NCBI RefSeq assembly: GCF_000389635.1
Contig: NC_021182.1
Location: 62,001-126,000 of the forward strand
Source of the DNA: Clostridium pasteurianum BC1
GTDB taxonomy: Bacteria; Bacillota; Clostridia; Clostridiales; Clostridiaceae
Length of the DNA stretch: 64,000 nt
Direction of reading: 5' to 3'
Shown piece after piece: positions 61,127 to 64,000 of the stretch. The position numbers and the translations under genes were made by a program. How positions within the stretch are numbered: the stretch's first letter is position 1; each line of letters opens with the position of its first letter. The notes under the pieces are model-generated. The model did no database searches, was not told the DNA's origin, and saw only the letters and a program-made list of their open reading frames with translations.

Positions 61127-61723
61127 TTATACATATCCACTTAGTTCATTTTTTAAATTTACCCAATCATTTTCATACATTTTTAAAAATTCATCATTTC
61201 TATTATAGGTTAAAGCAGAAGGGTGATACATGGGAAAAATGTATCTGCCTATATGATCATTAAAAATAAGTTTGCCATGACATTCACCAATACTATTAAA
61301 GTTTGTTAGTCTTTTTAACGGTGTATTACCTAAAGTTATTATCAATTTAGGATTAACAATATTAATTTCCTGGTCTAGAACTTCCCTAAATAAATTTATT
61401 TCTGAAACTTTAGGGGCTCTGTTGCTTACAGTTGTTTTATTGTTATTACCAATTTTTAATTTTACAGGTCTGAAAAAACAGGTATTTGTGATTCTTACAT
61501 TTTTCCGACATAGACCAACGGTATTTAGATATTTTTCAAAAGTTTTACCAGCTAATCCTACGAAAGGTTTACCAGTCTCTACTTCAGTTTTACCTGGTGC
61601 TTCTCCAACAAATAGTATACTACAAGGTGAAGGACCATCACCTGTTATCCAGCCAGCGATAGGTTCATCTTTATAATTTTCTGATATATTTTTAATTTGT
61701 TCTTTTAAATCGTCTAATGTCAT
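61127..61723 (-). CDS. Uracil-DNA glycosylase superfamily protein (family 4/5-like)
   Basis: 198 aa. Motif 1 FVGEAPGKTE (about 34-43), FVGLAGKTFEKYL, TNTCFFRP, LIITLGNTPLKRL, and motif 2 YHPSALTYN near 165. The N-terminal CxxC of Fe-S cluster family 4 enzymes is missing, so this is a variant or another branch. Removes uracil or damaged bases from DNA. GGAGATACG precedes the ATG. Confidence 0.85.
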   Translation of the reverse strand: MTLDDLKEQIKNISENYKDEPIAGWITGDGPSPCSILFVGEAPGKTEVETGKPFVGLAGKTFEKYLNTVGLCRKNVRITNTCFFRPVKLKIGNNNKTTVSNRAPKVSEINLFREVLDQEINIVNPKLIITLGNTPLKRLTNFNSIGECHGKLIFNDHIGRYIFPMYHPSALTYNRNDEFLKMYENDWVNLKNELSGYV

Positions 61724-62046
61724 AATTCGTATCTCCTATTTTCTTAACGTAAAGTAAAGTTTGAACTATATTTTTTTAATTAAAATAATACTTTTTAAAA
61801 AATTATATATACAGTTTCAAGAATAATTATAAAATTCATTGCTTAAAGTTAATTATTCTATTCAAATAAAAAGCTTTATAATTTATGTGATTTAGTACAA
61901 CTTAATATATAATAATAAATTGTATTTATAATATTTTAAGGTATAATGTTCATAATAAATAAAATAATGATAAGCTACGTTATAATAATAGCATAGAAAA
62001 ATAATTTACAAAATATATTTAATTTTAATTACTAAGGAGGAATAAA
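61724..62046. other. 323-bp AT-rich intergenic region
   Basis: Lies between divergent genes and holds their promoters. TATAAT-like boxes near 61910 and 61980; no other structure seen. Confidence 0.45.
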
Positions 62047-62919
62047 ATGAAAAAAATAATTATAGTTATAATATTAGTTTTAGCTTTATTACAAATATCG
62101 GCATGTAGTAACAAAACTGTGGCAGAAAATAAATCTAATACTAGTAATACTAGTAATACTAGTAATACTGTGAATACTGCTAATTCTGTGAATATAGTTT
62201 CCGGTGAGATTAATAATACTCGAGGTAAAGGCTTAGAGGTTAATAGTCCTAGTAGTAACATAGATACAAGTTCAAATACTATAAATGATATAAGTAATTG
62301 GAATCATCCAGTAAAATATGTGTTTAAGAATGCAAATATTCAAATTGAAAAAGTGAATTTTAAGAATAATAAAACATACCCTATATTTTATATTGATTTA
62401 ACAAAAAATATAGATTTTGATAATAAAACCTATTATAAAAATTTAATAAATCAACTGGCAACTGCTAATGGGTACTGGGATTATGAAATAATAGATACAA
62501 AAAAGGATATTGATATCAAAGTAATTTGTGATAGAAGTAAGGGTAATGTAAAGCAAATAATATATAACAAAGATAATAATTACTTCGCTGAATCTCAAAA
62601 CGATAAAAATGATACTAAGAACACAGATAATGAACTTATAAATTATTTAATCAATAATGTAAGTGAAGTGAAAAGTTTTATCAATTCATTAAAAAATAAT
62701 GAAAATGCAAAAGGTATCGTATATGTGGAGCGCTATCCAGATAAAAACTCAAGTAATGTATATATAAGAGATTATTATGGGCTGTATGTTGGTGAAGAGC
62801 ATACTGATCATAATGTAAATATATACAGATTTGCTATTAATAAGGATACTAAGGAAATATTATATTATGATGTTGTAAATGATAAATATGAAAGTATTAG
62901 TGATTGGAGAAAAAAATAA
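62047..62919 (+). CDS. Lipoprotein of unknown function with Ser-Asn-Thr linker
   Basis: 290 aa. Signal peptide with lipobox ISAC (Cys about 20), then a tandem SNT linker (TCTAATACTAG-type 9-base repeats at 62133-62169) that could vary by slippage. The folded part (about 85-290) has YVFKNANIQIEKVNFK and YYGLYVGEEHTDHNVNIYRF, beta-rich, like extracellular DUF domains of clostridia. AAGGAGG upstream. Surface-anchored. Confidence 0.7.
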   Translation: MKKIIIVIILVLALLQISACSNKTVAENKSNTSNTSNTSNTVNTANSVNIVSGEINNTRGKGLEVNSPSSNIDTSSNTINDISNWNHPVKYVFKNANIQIEKVNFKNNKTYPIFYIDLTKNIDFDNKTYYKNLINQLATANGYWDYEIIDTKKDIDIKVICDRSKGNVKQIIYNKDNNYFAESQNDKNDTKNTDNELINYLINNVSEVKSFINSLKNNENAKGIVYVERYPDKNSSNVYIRDYYGLYVGEEHTDHNVNIYRFAINKDTKEILYYDVVNDKYESISDWRKK

Positions 62920-63010
62920 ATAATTGTATCCAAACATTTAACAAAAAATTGATATGATATTATAATATAAATTTAGAATGAACAATTTAGTAATGCATAG
63001 GAGTGATATA

Positions 63011-64000
63011 ATGAAAAAGCCACTTATAATGACACCAGGGCCTACTGCAGTTAGAGAAAATGTTAGACTTGCTAGAGCAGAAGAAACTACGAATCCGGAT
63101 ATAGATGAAGAATTTTATGAGTTTTATAAAGAAACCTGTTATAGATTGGGAACTTTTTTAAAAACAAGTAATGAAGTAAGAATTTTAAGTGGGGAAGGAA
63201 TACTTGGTCTTGAAGCTGCCTGTGCATCTTTGACTGAACAAGGAGACAGAGTTTTAATAATTGAAAATGGCATTTTTGGTGAAGGTTTTGGAGATTTTGT
63301 AAAGATTTATGGAGGGGAACCTTTTTATTTTAGAAATAATAGAAAGCGAAAAATAGATATAGAAGAATTAAAAGCTTTTTTAGACAAGGATAGTAATTTT
63401 AAATATGCAACAGTAGTTCATTGTGATACTCCTTCTGGAGTTTTAAATGATATAGATAAAATATGTCCTATACTTAAGGAAAAAAACATATTAACAGTAG
63501 TTGATAGTGTAGCTGGCATGGGTGGCGAAGAAATAAGAGTAGATGATTGGAAAATAGATATAGTTTTAGGAGGTTCTCAAAAGTGTTTATCTGCACCTCC
63601 AGGACTTACATTTTTAAGTATAAGTGAAGATGCTTTTAGCGCAATGGAAAATAGACAAACACCAATAGCATCATTTTATTGTAATCTTTTAGTATGGAAA
63701 GATTATTATAAAGATAAATGGTTTCCATACACTCCACCTATAAGTGATATTATTGGACTTAAAAAGGCTGTAGACAACCTGTTAGGAGAAGATAATATAA
63801 TTGAAAGACATGATATAATTGCTAGTGCTACAAGGGCAGCGGTGGTTTCCTCTGGATTAAAGATTCATATAGAGGATGGATATTCAAATACAGTGACAGT
63901 AATTGATGTACCACATGGAATTAATGATAAAAAAATAATAAAATATATGCTTGATAATTATGGAGTTATGATTACAGGATCCTTTGGATACTTAGAAGGA
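63011..64000 (+). CDS. Class V pyridoxal-phosphate aminotransferase, C-terminus cut by the window edge
   Basis: 330 residues visible, no stop. Starts MKKPLIMTPGPTAVRENVRL, then LSGEGILGLEAACASL, VHCDTPSGVLNDI, VVDSVAGMGGEEI, and the PLP-binding Lys in GGSQKCLSAPPGLTFL (about 191-206). These match alanine-glyoxylate/serine-pyruvate aminotransferases and PucG or phosphonopyruvate relatives. The exact substrate cannot be told. GAGTGATATA precedes the ATG. Confidence 0.9.
   Translation, partial: MKKPLIMTPGPTAVRENVRLARAEETTNPDIDEEFYEFYKETCYRLGTFLKTSNEVRILSGEGILGLEAACASLTEQGDRVLIIENGIFGEGFGDFVKIYGGEPFYFRNNRKRKIDIEELKAFLDKDSNFKYATVVHCDTPSGVLNDIDKICPILKEKNILTVVDSVAGMGGEEIRVDDWKIDIVLGGSQKCLSAPPGLTFLSISEDAFSAMENRQTPIASFYCNLLVWKDYYKDKWFPYTPPISDIIGLKKAVDNLLGEDNIIERHDIIASATRAAVVSSGLKIHIEDGYSNTVTVIDVPHGINDKKIIKYMLDNYGVMITGSFGYLEG

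Overview
The window is low-GC, spore-forming Clostridium chromosome, probably cluster I (Clostridium sensu stricto). The support is the strongly AT-rich intergenic DNA, GGAGG-type ribosome binding sites, a spore germinant receptor operon (gerA/gerC/gerB), CotF-like coat proteins, a BofA homologue, a large SRP RNA, and the block dnaX-ybaB-recR-yaaL-bofA beside rRNA operons. I do not assign a species. All family calls come from reading motifs; no database search was run.

Layout. 1-14.3 kb is chromosome: an Rrf2 regulator (partial), psd, a TetR regulator with a YhgE/Pip membrane protein behind a textbook promoter/operator, a germinant receptor operon followed by a second gerB broken by an IS3-family element, a UbiB/ABC1 kinase with a phasin-like partner, and an HD-GYP remnant. 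14.35-29.66 kb is an integrated mobile element in the 3' end of tRNA-Arg(CCT), bounded by a 41-bp direct repeat. 29.7-38.4 kb is chromosome again (tadA, lgt, coat proteins, two tRNA-Ser, SRP RNA, dnaX-ybaB-recR-yaaL-bofA). Two almost identical rRNA operons (38.6-43.5 and 55.5-60.3 kb, same strand) flank a segment with five tRNAs, sfsA, a Nudix hydrolase, an ABC exporter, an M32 carboxypeptidase, a methyltransferase and an acetyltransferase. The end holds tRNA-Lys, a LysM protein, a uracil-DNA glycosylase, a lipoprotein and the start of a class V aminotransferase.

The mobile element is the most interesting part. It has the layout of a Gram-positive phage satellite (PICI-like): integrase and CI-like repressor leftward; Cro-like, Rha-like and excisionase-like genes rightward; a primase-helicase; a replication origin made of two opposed sets of short iterons around an AT-rich core; then a short packaging-type module with a TerS-like protein. 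No capsid, tail, portal or large terminase gene is present. Its accessory end carries a compact type V-F CRISPR system on the minus strand: a tracrRNA-like region, five 30-bp repeats with four spacers, and a 428-aa Cas12f1 with an intact D/E/D RuvC triad and zinc ribbon. No cas1 or cas2 is present. The cas12f gene converges with, and overlaps by a few bases, a sigma-70-type factor gene. A Panacea-type toxin-antitoxin pair and a membrane/coiled-coil protein complete the cargo.

Inference: the satellite probably uses Cas12f1 against competing phages or elements while replicating from its own origin and being packaged by a helper phage. Helper, packaging and targets cannot be shown from this window.
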